A stretch of DNA of 64,000 nt from Bradyrhizobium sp. 139. Its GTDB lineage: Bacteria > Pseudomonadota > Alphaproteobacteria > Rhizobiales > Xanthobacteraceae. Shown here one piece after another: positions 40,201-48,377 of the stretch (its first letter is position 1; each line of letters opens with the position of its first letter). A model generated the notes under the pieces. The model searched no databases, was not told the DNA's origin, and worked only from the letters and a program-made list of their open reading frames with translations. Location of the stretch: NCBI RefSeq assembly GCF_023074175.1, contig NZ_JADPKS010000035.1:1-64000 (forward strand), in the 5' to 3' direction. The position numbers were made by a program, and so were the translations under genes.

Positions 40201-40704
40201 CTCGGCGTGAAGAAGGATGCCGAAATCGCCCGCCGCTACTACACGCAGGCCGCTGAGCGTGGCAACGCCAAGGCGATGCACAACCTCGCGGTGCTCGACG
40301 CCGACGGCGGTGGACGCGGCGCCAATTACAAGAGCGCGGCGCAGTGGTTCCGCAAGGCCGCCGATCGCGGCGTCGCCGACAGCCAGTTCAATCTCGGCAT
40401 TCTCTATGCCCGCGGCATCGGCGTGGAGCAGAACCTCGCCGAATCCTACAAATGGTTCACCCTCGCTGCCGCCCAGGGCGACGCCGATGCGTCCGGCAAG
40501 CGCGACGACGTCGCCAAGCGGCTCGATCCGCAGTCACTCGCTGCCGCCAAGCTCGCGATCCAGACTTTCAGCGCCGAGCCGCAGCCTGACGATGCGGTCA
40601 ACGTTCCGGCCCCGAACGGCGGCTGGGACAGCGCGCCGCAGGCCAACGCAAAACCCGCGCCGAAGCCGGTCGCGAGCAAGCGCGCGGCCTCGGCGATGCG
40701 CTAG
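37279..40704 (+). CDS. large coiled-coil/SEL1 membrane protein, PodJ-like
   Basis: Encodes 1141 residues. The first ~40 residues (VSWSVDGIDPSVRERAEAAA, RRAGMSLNDWLN) resemble a small DNA-/protein-binding helix motif common in alphaproteobacterial polarity proteins. A Pro/Ala-rich linker, a coiled-coil segment with many heptads (about 230-580) and another Pro-rich linker follow. One membrane span lies near residue 775-795 (LLVGASVVVIVLGTFKMAMN), and at least three SEL1 repeats end the protein (AAYEIGLRFAEGKGT, ATFRLGTLYEKGLGV, SQFNLGILYARGIGV). The order matches PodJ-type polar localisation factors: cytoplasmic coiled coil, periplasmic SEL1. ATG 37279 was preferred; a TTG at 37204 is in frame. 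It holds three tandem hexapeptides (37567-37620). Confidence 0.8.
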   Translation: MNSRVSWSVDGIDPSVRERAEAAARRAGMSLNDWLNSTLGETAPPNFRGPYDQRPQAPNVPSQMPSQESREVADIHQRLDAITQQIERISKPAPRQDSSREKDSSREKDVSREQGVARQLNDAISRLDARLSQISRPQQPQAPRPAPAPVETRQRQADAVERAAAQVYRNSPPLSPASFDVAVAEITARQSELDGFTPRQMPPRATPPIAPTAAPFAPPMAPPAPAYAPPPPQPDFSSLERHLLKITSQIESLQRPDNTEQAINAFRSELAEIRHAITEAMPRRAIESIENEIRSLHRRIDETRSSGTDGQVLAGIEHALSDIKQVLRTLTPAEQLTGYDEAIRNLGGKLDLILRANDDPSTVRQLEDAISALRGIVSNVASNEALARLSEDVQLLSSKVDQVTRASGHGDSFAVLEQRIAALTAALETRERPQPSESTEHLEGAIRALSDRFDRMQVGNDSASTFAHLEQRVSYLLERIETASDPRSGNLSRVEDGLHDILRHLERQQATYSALAESRNSAPSADSGMVDLVKRELSDIRFSQVETNRSTQDSLEAVHSALGHVVDRLSMIEGDLRAVRTVPPAPAPQPMPMAAPVEPPMAREPRPHQPQPKYDPKPELPNPAAAQQAQPGFVAAPREFHAAAAPAAPPSVPMAPPLPPRAISEILEPHTAPARAALAPELPPDHPLEPGTRPGGRVATPSERIAASESAISEISAAPKEPVSSSSFIAAARRAAQAAAAQPEKPARGAKTASAGRAKDKGQEGGSTITAKIRSLLVGASVVVIVLGTFKMAMNLLDGGSPPPAPQAMENSSSVPAPQASPPAETKPATPEQVTPSMTSPTPIGKQSLNNPAPAPITGSGGSASVEIPSAPATPPPPAASNDVTGALTGASRAKLGMIQVPPNEKLPDGIGGPVLRTAAMRGDAAAAYEIGLRFAEGKGTSANYEEAAKWYDRAAQAGVVPATFRLGTLYEKGLGVKKDAEIARRYYTQAAERGNAKAMHNLAVLDADGGGRGANYKSAAQWFRKAADRGVADSQFNLGILYARGIGVEQNLAESYKWFTLAAAQGDADASGKRDDVAKRLDPQSLAAAKLAIQTFSAEPQPDDAVNVPAPNGGWDSAPQANAKPAPKPVASKRAASAMR
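37567..37620 (+). repeat. three tandem 18-bp units inside the SEL1 gene
   Basis: Units 37567-37584 and 37585-37602 are identical and encode DSSREK twice; the third, 37603-37620, encodes DVSREQ. It lies in the Pro/Ser linker, where length changes by slippage would be tolerated. Confidence 0.85.
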
Positions 40705-40751
40705 AGCCGAATAGCTTTAGATCAAACCAAATAGGCCACTGGCTCGGTGCA

Positions 40752-40894
40752 CCTCTCCCGCTTGCGGGAGAGGTCGGCGCTCCCGGGCGATGCGAAGCAT
40801 CGTCCCGCGAGCGCCGGGTGAGGGCTCTATCCTCTTGGGGAGTCTCACTGCGGAGGCCCCCTCTCCCCAGCCCTCCCCCGCAAGCGGGGGAGGG
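40752..40894. repeat. paired-hairpin palindromic repeat
   Basis: Left hairpin CCTCTCCCGC/GCGGGAGAGG (40752-40773) and right hairpin CCCTCCCCCGC/GCGGGGGAGGG (40871-40894) bracket GAGCGCCGGGTGAGGGCTC. The same family as 22402-22722. The 372-base gap 40705-41076 holds nothing else recognisable. Confidence 0.75.
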
Positions 40895-41076
40895 AGCGCA
40901 CCGCCGACGCGGCAAGCATCCACGTTATCTCACACCGTCCTCGCCGCGCTTCATTCACCACGCCCAAAATTCCTGATCCGCCCGGCGGCGAATTCCGCTA
41001 TTGAGGGGCGCGGCAATGGTTTCGACCGTCCGGCGAGCATTCCGCGCAATCGATCCGTCTCGCCGAGCGTGGTTCA

Positions 41077-41994
41077 ATGCAGCTCTACCTCCCGATCGCC
41101 GATCTGCCGGTCAACATCTTCCTGGTGCTGGCGATGGGCGCGGCGGTTGGCTTCGTCTCCGGCATGTTCGGGATCGGCGGCGGCTTCCTGATGACGCCGC
41201 TTCTGATCTTCATCGGGATCACGCCGGCGGTCGCGGTCGCCTCCGTTGCGAGCCACATCGCGGCCTCCTCCTTTTCCGGCGCGCTGTCCTATTGGCGGCG
41301 GCGTGCGATCGATCCGGCGCTGGCCAGCGTCCTGCTCTGCGGCGGTGTGACCGGCACGGCGCTCGGGGTATGGACCTTCACGCAGCTTCGCGCGCTCGGC
41401 CAGCTCGATCTGATGATCGCGTTGTCCTACGTGATGCTGCTCACCACGGTCGGCAGCCTGATGTTCTCCGAGGGCCTGCGCGCCCTGATGCGGACCCGTC
41501 GCGGCGCGGTGCCGCCACGCCGCACGCATAACTGGATCCACGGCCTGCCGCTGAAAATGCGGTTCAAGCGCTCGAAGATCTATCTCTCCGTGATTCCGGT
41601 CGCGATCGTCGGCGTCGTGATCGGCTTCATCGGCGCCATCATGGGCATCGGCGGCGGCTTCATCCTGGTGCCGATCATGATCTATCTCTTGCGGGTGCCG
41701 ACCTCGACGGTGATCGGGACCTCGATGGTCCTGACGCTGGTCACCATGCTGTTCGCGACCCTGCTGCATGCGGTGACCAATCATCTCGTCGACGCGGTGC
41801 TGGCACTGATCCTGATGGTCGGCGGCGTCACCGGCGCGCAGTTCGGCGCCCGCGCCGGCCAGAAGATCCGGGGCGAGCAGCTGCGGCTGTTGCTCGGCCT
41901 TCTGATCCTCTCCGTCGGCGTCCGCTTCGCCATCGAGCTCGTGATCCGCCCCGAGGATATCTTCACCATCCGCGAATTGGGGGTGAGCGGCTGA
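41077..41994 (+). CDS. TauE/SafE-family sulfite/anion exporter
   Basis: Encodes 305 residues with about eight hydrophobic spans in two repeats, each starting with the family motif: GFVSGMFGIGGGFLMTPLLI near residue 25 and GFIGAIMGIGGGFILVPIMI near 190. A cytoplasmic loop (RTRRGAVPPRRTHNW) separates the halves. The family exports sulfite, sulfoacetate or similar organosulfur anions. It overlaps the next gene by one base, so the two are cotranslated. Confidence 0.92.
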   Translation: MQLYLPIADLPVNIFLVLAMGAAVGFVSGMFGIGGGFLMTPLLIFIGITPAVAVASVASHIAASSFSGALSYWRRRAIDPALASVLLCGGVTGTALGVWTFTQLRALGQLDLMIALSYVMLLTTVGSLMFSEGLRALMRTRRGAVPPRRTHNWIHGLPLKMRFKRSKIYLSVIPVAIVGVVIGFIGAIMGIGGGFILVPIMIYLLRVPTSTVIGTSMVLTLVTMLFATLLHAVTNHLVDAVLALILMVGGVTGAQFGARAGQKIRGEQLRLLLGLLILSVGVRFAIELVIRPEDIFTIRELGVSG

Positions 41995-42761
41995 TGCGCG
42001 CAGCTCTCGCAGTCCTTCTCGTCCTGCTGCTCGGCTCGGTGGCGCGTGCCGAACGACTGATCGTGTCGGTCTCCAACCATCGCGTCACGGTGACGCCGAA
42101 CTATTCCGGCGAGGAGCTGGTGCTGTTCGGCTCGGTCGAGAAGGACGCCTCCACGCCCGCCGACCGCAAGACCTACGATCTCGTCGTCACCGTGATGGGC
42201 CCGCGCGCCGACATGATGACGCGGCGCAAGGAGCGCACCTTTGGGATCTGGATCAACACCGACTATCGACAGTTCCTCCAGGTGCCGAGCTATCTCGCGC
42301 TGTTCGCCAACCGCTCGTTCGAGGCGATCACCTCGCCCGAGATCGCACGTCGGCAGCAGGTCGGGCTCAACAATGTGCTGTTGACCCAACGCGTCAGCGG
42401 CGATTATGCCGACGTGGTGCCGAACGACGCGTTCCGCTCGGCGTTCGTCCGCCTGCGCACCGAGCGCGGCCTCTATCGCGAGGATCCGACCGCGGTGACG
42501 TTCCTGACGCCGACGCTGTTCCGCACCGGCATTCCACTGCCGGCGGAGGTGCCGATCGGCACCTATCAGGTGGAAATCAAGCTGTTCGCCGACGGCGCGT
42601 TCATCGGCAAGACCGAGACCGCATTCGAGATCGTCAAGGTCGGCTTCGAGCAGTTCGTCGCGACAACTGCGCGGCAGAACGGATTCATCTACGGTCTCGT
42701 CACCGCGGCGATGGCGCTGATGACGGGATGGATGGCGTCGATTGTTTTTCGGAAGGATTGA
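41994..42761 (+). CDS. TIGR02186-family exported, membrane-anchored protein
   Basis: Encodes 255 residues: signal peptide (ALAVLLVLLLGSVARA), a ~200-residue extracytoplasmic domain starting ERLIVSVSNHRVTVTPNYSG, and a C-terminal membrane span (FIYGLVTAAMALMTGWMASI). TIGR02186 is an alphaproteobacterial family that, as I recall, is regularly placed beside TauE/SafE genes; the one-base overlap here supports a joint role, perhaps as a periplasmic partner of the exporter. Its biochemical role is not known to me. Confidence 0.85.
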   Translation: MRAALAVLLVLLLGSVARAERLIVSVSNHRVTVTPNYSGEELVLFGSVEKDASTPADRKTYDLVVTVMGPRADMMTRRKERTFGIWINTDYRQFLQVPSYLALFANRSFEAITSPEIARRQQVGLNNVLLTQRVSGDYADVVPNDAFRSAFVRLRTERGLYREDPTAVTFLTPTLFRTGIPLPAEVPIGTYQVEIKLFADGAFIGKTETAFEIVKVGFEQFVATTARQNGFIYGLVTAAMALMTGWMASIVFRKD

Positions 42762-42763
42762 GT

Positions 42764-42869
42764 GTCATTCCGGGGTGCGCCACTTGGTGCGAACCCGGAA
42801 TCCATCAATCAGCGGAGTTGGTGGCGCAATGGATTCCGGGCTCGACGCTTCGCGTCGCCCCGGAATGAC
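42764..42869. repeat. palindromic intergenic repeat
   Basis: Outer arms GTCATTCCGGGG (42764-42775) and CCCCGGAATGAC (42858-42869) are exact complements; inner arms CCCGGAATCCAT/ATGGATTCCGGG are also exact. It lies between convergent genes and may act as a terminator-like structure for both. Confidence 0.85.
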
Positions 42870-42877
42870 GGCTGCCG

Positions 42878-43651
42878 TCACGGCGCCTCCACCACCGTCG
42901 GCACGCCCGGCTCCAGCAGGCGCAGCCGCGGCCCGAAGCCCAGCACGTCGAACGTCTTGCGCAGATCCTCGCCGTTCTGGCGGAAATGCGCCCAGCCTTC
43001 GGTATGCACGGGCACGATCATCGCATCGGGAAAAGCGCGCGCGGTCTCGATGGTGTCGTTGGTGTCCATGGTGAGATGGAACGGGCCGCGCGTTTGCGCG
43101 GCTCCCGCGAACGGCAGCACCACGCCGCATTTGAACCGGCGGGCGACCTCGGCGACGCCATCGAACCAGGTGGTGTCGCCGCTGATATAGACCGGGCTGG
43201 TGTCCGTCCGGCTCGATGACACGACGAAGCCGATGACGTCGCCCAACAACGGCTCGATGCCGGCCGGGCCGTGACGCGCGGGCGTCGCGGTGATCGTCAG
43301 CGAATTGCCGTCGCCATCCTTCAGATGTGCGGTGCTCCAGGGCGCGAGGCCCTCGACATGCCCGCCGAGGCGCCCAGCGCCAGCCTCGGTCGTCAGCACG
43401 CGCTTCGCATGCTTGAGAAATTCGCGTCCGGAATTGTCGAGATTGTCCGAATGCTGGTCGTGGCTGAGCAGCACCGCATCGACCGGACCGATCGCGTCGG
43501 CTTTCAGCGCAGGTCCGATCGTCTTCTCCAGCTTCACGTGCGGCAGCTGGTAGGCGCCTGGCGCATCGAAGGTCGGGTCGGTGAGCAGGCGGAAGCCGTC
43601 GATCTCGATCAGCGCGGTGGGGCCGCCGATCAGGGTGATGGAAATGGGCAT
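42878..43651 (-). CDS. metallo-beta-lactamase-fold hydrolase
   Basis: Encodes 257 residues of the UlaG-like MBL subgroup. Seen: GGPTALIEIDGFRLLTDPTF, the metal motif LLSHDQHSDNLDNSG (H-x-H-x-D-N form), the ISGDTTWFDG metal Asp, and a late His in IVPVHTEGWAHF. These are binuclear metal hydrolases of lactones, esters or phosphodiesters; substrate unclear. It lies 27 bases after the EamA gene on the same strand, so the two are likely one operon. Confidence 0.88.
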   Translation of the reverse strand: MPISITLIGGPTALIEIDGFRLLTDPTFDAPGAYQLPHVKLEKTIGPALKADAIGPVDAVLLSHDQHSDNLDNSGREFLKHAKRVLTTEAGAGRLGGHVEGLAPWSTAHLKDGDGNSLTITATPARHGPAGIEPLLGDVIGFVVSSSRTDTSPVYISGDTTWFDGVAEVARRFKCGVVLPFAGAAQTRGPFHLTMDTNDTIETARAFPDAMIVPVHTEGWAHFRQNGEDLRKTFDVLGFGPRLRLLEPGVPTVVEAP

Positions 43652-43678
43652 GATGAACTCCTCTACGCGACCGGCTTG

Positions 43679-44587
43679 TTACGAGACAGATTTGGCGGGC
43701 AGCGTCACAAGATAGATGCCGAGCGCGACCGGGATGATGCCGAGCAGGTCGCGCGGCTCGACGTGCTCGCCGAGCACGATGTAGGCGAACAGCATGCCCA
43801 GCGGCGGCATCAGGAAATGATAGGCGCTGGCGGCGGTGGCGCCATACACTTTCAGGAGATGAAACCAGAGCCAGTAGGCGAGGATCGAACCGCCCAGCAC
43901 GAGGAACGCGAAGGCGCCGATCAGGCTCGGCGTGACATCAATCGCGTGGACGTCGGCGAAGGTGAACGCGACCGGCGTCAGCACGATGCCGGCGGCGAGG
44001 TTCTGCACGCCATTGCCGATCCACAGGCTTCCCTTCGGCGCGAGCAGCTTGAACAGAATCGTCCCGGCGACGATGGAGGCGAGCGAGGCCAGGGTGAAGA
44101 TGATGCCGTGCAGGGAGTCAGTGCCGACCGACAGGCGATGCCAGACAATCAGGATCACGCCGATGATGCCGAGCGAAAGGCCGCTTGCCTTGCGCCAGGT
44201 CATGCCTTCGCCAAGCAAAAGCGCAGCGAGCGCGGCGGTGAACACGGGATTGGCCGATACGATCAGGCCGCCGAGGCCGGCGGAGACCGATTGCAGGCCG
44301 GTGTAGCCGAGTCCCAGATAAAGCGCGTTGTTGGCAATGCCGAGCACGGCGAAGATCACGGCATCGCGCCAGGATAACGACCAGCCGCCGCGGATCATCG
44401 TGGCACTGATGATCAGAAGGCCGGCGAGCGAGAAGCGCGCGGCAAGCAGGATCAGCGGCGGGCAATGGGTGACGCCGATCTTGCCGGCGACGAAGGCGTA
44501 GCTCCAGAGCAGGCAGAACAGGCCGATGGCAAGCGGCAGCGCGTTGAAGCGGCTGCGGGGAACGGCAAGCGAGGGGGCGAGCGACAT
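43679..44587 (-). CDS. EamA/DMT-family exporter
   Basis: Encodes 302 residues with about ten hydrophobic spans in two EamA halves (PLAIGLFCLLWSYAFVAGKI start; GTILFKLLAPKGSLWIGNGV mid; VLGGSILAYWLWFHLLKVYG). DMT exporters move amino acids, purines or drugs out of the cell. ATG 44587 (MSLAPSLAV) was preferred over 44632. Divergent from a LysR regulator with a dyad in between, a usual exporter-regulator arrangement. Confidence 0.9.
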   Translation of the reverse strand: MSLAPSLAVPRSRFNALPLAIGLFCLLWSYAFVAGKIGVTHCPPLILLAARFSLAGLLIISATMIRGGWSLSWRDAVIFAVLGIANNALYLGLGYTGLQSVSAGLGGLIVSANPVFTAALAALLLGEGMTWRKASGLSLGIIGVILIVWHRLSVGTDSLHGIIFTLASLASIVAGTILFKLLAPKGSLWIGNGVQNLAAGIVLTPVAFTFADVHAIDVTPSLIGAFAFLVLGGSILAYWLWFHLLKVYGATAASAYHFLMPPLGMLFAYIVLGEHVEPRDLLGIIPVALGIYLVTLPAKSVS

Positions 44588-44628
44588 GTAGGCATTCTCC
44601 TGAACGCTCGATCTAGGGGCCTGGCTTG

Positions 44629-44642
44629 TCATTTGGAAATGA
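44629..44642. promoter_or_regulatory. dyad between EamA and LysR genes
   Basis: TCATTT/AAATGA with a GG centre lies midway between divergent starts at 44587 and 44686, in an AT-rich patch. The arm spacing suits a LysR T-N11-A-type site. Confidence 0.5.
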
Positions 44643-44685
44643 AATGATTAGCTTATAGCCAGTGGATTTTCGAATGGAGGCGACC

Positions 44686-45549
44686 ATGCTCGATCTGGAG
44701 CTGTTGCGCAGCTTCGTCTCGGTGGTCGAGGCCGGCGGCTTCACCCGCGCCGGCGAGCGCGTCCACCGCACGCAATCGACCGTGAGCCAGCAGATCAAGC
44801 GGCTGGAGGAGGACGTCGGGCAGATATTGCTGCATCGGGACGGCAAGGACGTGCGCCCGACCGAGGCCGGCGAGCGGCTGCTGTCCTATGCGCGGCGGCT
44901 GCTCTCGCTCGCCGAGGAGGCGCGCGACGTGCTGCGCCAGCCCGACGGCGAAGGCGCGATCCGGCTCGGCATCCCCGAGGATTTCGCAGCGTACCGGCTT
45001 GCGAAGTTGCTCGGGACATTCTCACGCTCGCATCCGGGCCTGCGGCTCGATGTGCGCGCCGACCAAAGCAAGAACCTGTCCCGCGACCTCGAACGCGGCG
45101 AACTCGACCTCGCATTGTTCAAGCGCGAGGCCGGCGCGAAGGGCGCCATCGCGGTCTGGCCGGAGCGGGTGCACTGGGTCACCAGCAAGAGCCATCCGAT
45201 CGACGTCAATGCGCCGTCGGTGCCGCTGATCGGATTTCCGCTTGGCTGCCTCTACCGCGCCGGCGCCATCCACGCGCTGGAAAGCGCCGGCAGGCCCTGG
45301 CACATGGCCTATTCGTCATCGAGCCTCGCCGGCATCCAGGCGGCGGTCGCCGCCGGCATGGGTCTGAGCATCCTGTCCGAGATGGCGATCCAGTCCGATC
45401 ACCGCGTGCTGACCACGAAGGACGGTTTTGAGCCGATCAACCGGACCGAAGTGGCGCTGATGGCCTCGCCCGGCGCCAGCCCTGCAACGCTGCGGCTTGC
45501 GGATCGTCTCGCGGAGTTCTGCGACAACGTGCAGGCGAAGGCGGCGTGA
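44686..45549 (+). CDS. LysR-family transcriptional regulator
   Basis: Encodes 287 residues. The N-terminal helix-turn-helix is MLDLELLRSFVSVVEAGGFT to TQSTVSQQIKRLEEDVG. The effector domain follows (IRLGIPEDFAAYRLAKLLG). ATGGAGG precedes ATG 44686. It probably activates the divergent EamA-MBL pair and represses itself through the dyad at 44629-44642. Effector unknown. Confidence 0.93.
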   Translation: MLDLELLRSFVSVVEAGGFTRAGERVHRTQSTVSQQIKRLEEDVGQILLHRDGKDVRPTEAGERLLSYARRLLSLAEEARDVLRQPDGEGAIRLGIPEDFAAYRLAKLLGTFSRSHPGLRLDVRADQSKNLSRDLERGELDLALFKREAGAKGAIAVWPERVHWVTSKSHPIDVNAPSVPLIGFPLGCLYRAGAIHALESAGRPWHMAYSSSSLAGIQAAVAAGMGLSILSEMAIQSDHRVLTTKDGFEPINRTEVALMASPGASPATLRLADRLAEFCDNVQAKAA

Positions 45550-45652
45550 TCGTGCGGATGCGTAGGGTGCACCTTACGCCAGCTCACTCCGTCGCAATCA
45601 CCGCGAACCCCGCCAGCGCGAGGAAGCGGTCGCGATCCATCGCGGCCATCAC

Positions 45653-45994
45653 TCACGCGCCGGCATCGAACGCAGCGCGCGCCGCCTTCGAAGCGAGGCC
45701 GCGCCAGCGCCGCCGCAGAAGCGGCTCGACGATCGCGCGTTTCGCCTTGGACAGGCGGATCAGCACGATCGGATAGTCGGCATAATGATCGGTGAAATAG
45801 AAGATCTTTGGCTGGCTCTCGAGGAGCATTGCGCGCTCGTCGACTGGAACGTCGGGCATCACCAGACTGTCGCCGTCCTCCTTCAGACGCGCCAGCATCT
45901 TCTTGCGCACTTTCAGTGCGGGCGTGCCGTAGGAGGTGCCGTCCTCGACCTCCGGCCACGTCAGCGCGAATTTTCTGACGTCGTCGAAGGTCAT
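45653..45994 (-). CDS. MmcQ/YjbR-family protein
   Basis: Encodes 113 residues: MTFDDVRKFALTWPEVEDGT opens the CyaY-like YjbR fold, followed by SYGTPALKVRKKMLARL and the basic helix LSKAKRAIVEPLLRRRWRGL. The family is called DNA-binding on structural grounds, but no defined role is known. It lies nine bases after signal peptidase I on the same strand, probably in its operon. Confidence 0.88.
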   Translation of the reverse strand: MTFDDVRKFALTWPEVEDGTSYGTPALKVRKKMLARLKEDGDSLVMPDVPVDERAMLLESQPKIFYFTDHYADYPIVLIRLSKAKRAIVEPLLRRRWRGLASKAARAAFDAGA

Positions 45995-46003
45995 GAGATC
46001 AGC

Positions 46004-46780
46004 TCAGTGCACGGCGGTGAAGAACCGCGCGAGCCTGAAACCGGACAGCCAGGTCCACACCGGCTGGCCGCGCATGCCGAGATCCCAGGAGCCGAGCACG
46101 GCGTCCGCACGTCCGACCAGATTGTCGATCGGCAACAGGCCAACGCCGCCTGAGCGCAGCGGCACGCGGCTGTCGGCGGAGTTGTCGCGGTTGTCGCCAA
46201 GCACGAAGAGGTGGCCGGCCGGCACCGTCACTTCCTGCGTGTTGTCGAGCGGGCCGCTGTCGCGCATTTTGAAGATCAGATGCGACACGCCGTTCGGCAG
46301 CGTCTCGACATAGCGGTGGGCGGGCTCGCTGCCGCCATTGTCGTCCTCGGCCGCGCCAATGCCGTCCGGCTTCAGCTCGGCGGGACGATCATTGACGAAG
46401 AGCTGGCCCTGCCGCATCTGGATGCGATCGCCGGGAAGCCCCACGACGCGCTTGACCCAGGCCTGCGAGCGGTCGCCGGGCCAGCGGAACACCACGACGT
46501 CGCCCTGCTTCGGCGTCTCCGCGAAGACGCGACCGGTCTCGGGCAGGTTGATCTGGATCGGCAGTGACGCGGTGCCGTAGCCATAGGGGAATTTCGAGGC
46601 GAGCAGTGCGTCGCCGATCAGGAGCGTCGGCTCCATCGAACCCGACGGCACATAGAACGGTTCGGCGAGCGCGCCCTTGGCGATGAACACGGCGGCGACG
46701 ATGCCGGCGAGCTGCACCAATTGTCCGCCCCAGCCACTGCTCTTCCGCTTGGCGGGCACTGTTACTTTCTCAACGCTCAT
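46004..46780 (-). CDS. lepB: signal peptidase I
   Basis: Encodes 258 residues. An N-terminal membrane span (QLVQLAGIVAAVFIAKGALA) is followed by the S26 catalytic Ser in YVPSGSMEPTL and the general-base Lys in WVKRVVGLPGDRIQM. The later box is GHLFVLGDNRDNSADSR. It cleaves signal peptides on the periplasmic face. Its ATG overlaps the tldD stop by four bases, so translation is coupled. This is an unusual position for lepB, which is often beside acpS/rnc, so this is probably a second copy. Confidence 0.93.
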   Translation of the reverse strand: MSVEKVTVPAKRKSSGWGGQLVQLAGIVAAVFIAKGALAEPFYVPSGSMEPTLLIGDALLASKFPYGYGTASLPIQINLPETGRVFAETPKQGDVVVFRWPGDRSQAWVKRVVGLPGDRIQMRQGQLFVNDRPAELKPDGIGAAEDDNGGSEPAHRYVETLPNGVSHLIFKMRDSGPLDNTQEVTVPAGHLFVLGDNRDNSADSRVPLRSGGVGLLPIDNLVGRADAVLGSWDLGMRGQPVWTWLSGFRLARFFTAVH

Positions 46781-48204
46781 GCGCCCGTTCCACCCACCGT
46801 AATGCGTTCCATCAGAAGCGACGGCTGGCCGACGCCGACCGGCACGCCCTGGCCGTTCTTGCCGCAGGTGCCGATGCCCGTGTCGAGCGCGAGATCGTTG
46901 CCGATCATGCGGATGCGATGCAGATCGGTTGGCCCGTTGCCGATCAGCATGGCGCCTTTCAGGGGGGCCCCTAACTTGCCGTTCTCGATCTTGTAGGCCT
47001 CGGTGCACTGGAATACGTATTTGCCCGAGGTGATGTCGACCTGCCCGCCGCCGAAATTCGCGGCGAACACGCCGTTCTTCACGGAGGCGAGGATTTCGGC
47101 CGGGTCGCGGTCGCCCGCGAGCATGTAGGTGTTGGTCATGCGCGGCATCGGCACATGGGCATAGCCCTGGCGGCGGCCGTTGCCGGTCGGCTTCATGTTC
47201 ATCAGGCGCGCGTTCTGGCGGTCCTGCATATAGCCGACGAGGATGCCGTCCTCGATCAGCACGGTGCGGTTGGTCGGCGTGCCCTCGTCGTCGATCGACA
47301 GCGAGCCGCGGCGCGAGGCAATGGTGCCGTCGTCAACCACTGTGACGCCCTTGGCCGCGACCTGCTGGCCCATCAGGCCGGCGAACGCCGAGGTCTTCTT
47401 GCGGTTGAAGTCGCCTTCGAGGCCATGGCCGACCGCTTCATGCAGCATCACGCCGGGCCAACCGGCGCCTAACACGACGTCCATCTCGCCGGCGGGCGCC
47501 GGGATCGATTCCAGATTGACCAAGGCCTCGCGTAGCGCACCGTCGGCGGCGTCACGCCAGTTCTTGCTCTCGATGAATTCGGCATAGCCGGCGCGGCCGC
47601 CATAGCCCTTGCTGCCGCTCTCCTGCCGGTCGCCCTGCCCGGCGACGACGGAGACGTTGACGCGCACGAGCGGGCGGATGTCGCGATAGCTCTCGCCGTC
47701 AGGCCGCAGGATCTCGACGACCTGCCAGGTCGCGCCCAGGCTGACGCTGACCTGCCGCACCCGCGGATCCTTGTCCCGCAGATAAGCGTCGATCTCGGCG
47801 AGCAGCTTGACCTTGGTTTCGAAGCCCGGCGCATCGAGCGGGTTGTCGTCGGCATAGAGCCGCACATTGGTATGCGCTGGCGGGGCCGAAAAACTGCCGG
47901 AGTAGCCGCCGCGGACTGCGGCGACTGCGTCCGCGGCGCGAATCAGCGCCGGCAGCGACACGTCGGAGGAATGCGCATAGCCGACCGCATCGTCCTTGAC
48001 GGCGCGCAGGCCAAAGCCCTGCGAGGTGTCATAGGTCGCCTGCTTCAGCCGCCCATTGTCGAACATCAGCGCTTCGGTCTGGCTGTATTCCAGGAACAAT
48101 TCGCCGTCGTCGGCACCCGCAAGCCCGCGTGCGAGCTCGTTGCGAACCTGGTCGCGGTCGAGATTGGCGCGGTCGAGCAGGGAGGTGGTGGCTCGATTGG
48201 TCAT
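46777..48204 (-). CDS. tldD: TldD-family metalloprotease
   Basis: Encodes 475 residues. TldD acts with TldE/PmbA as a Zn protease that degrades unfolded peptides and matures some peptide antibiotics. The metal motif HEAVGHGLEGD lies near residue 260, and the later GRRQGYAHVPMPRMTNTYM and GGGQVDITSGKY strands are typical. ATG 48204 (MTNRATTSLLD) was chosen; ATG 48216 is an in-frame alternative. It heads a tldD-lepB-yjbR unit. Confidence 0.94.
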   Translation of the reverse strand: MTNRATTSLLDRANLDRDQVRNELARGLAGADDGELFLEYSQTEALMFDNGRLKQATYDTSQGFGLRAVKDDAVGYAHSSDVSLPALIRAADAVAAVRGGYSGSFSAPPAHTNVRLYADDNPLDAPGFETKVKLLAEIDAYLRDKDPRVRQVSVSLGATWQVVEILRPDGESYRDIRPLVRVNVSVVAGQGDRQESGSKGYGGRAGYAEFIESKNWRDAADGALREALVNLESIPAPAGEMDVVLGAGWPGVMLHEAVGHGLEGDFNRKKTSAFAGLMGQQVAAKGVTVVDDGTIASRRGSLSIDDEGTPTNRTVLIEDGILVGYMQDRQNARLMNMKPTGNGRRQGYAHVPMPRMTNTYMLAGDRDPAEILASVKNGVFAANFGGGQVDITSGKYVFQCTEAYKIENGKLGAPLKGAMLIGNGPTDLHRIRMIGNDLALDTGIGTCGKNGQGVPVGVGQPSLLMERITVGGTGA

Positions 48205-48377
48205 GCGTCCGTCCATTATCGGGAGATGTGGGGCAAGATAATGGTTTCCCGGCGGTTCCGCGAGGGGCGGGCCGTCACATTACCGAAACGATAGGGATCG
48301 GAGTGATCGCGTAAGGACCTGACGTTGGTCCTAAAGCCAATGCTGCATCAAATGCGGATCGATGCTATGCTATCTCC

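Noticed and set aside
40752..40894. Hairpin pair as a terminator or riboswitch
   Set aside because: No T-run, and it resembles a dispersed repeat family found at 22402 as well.
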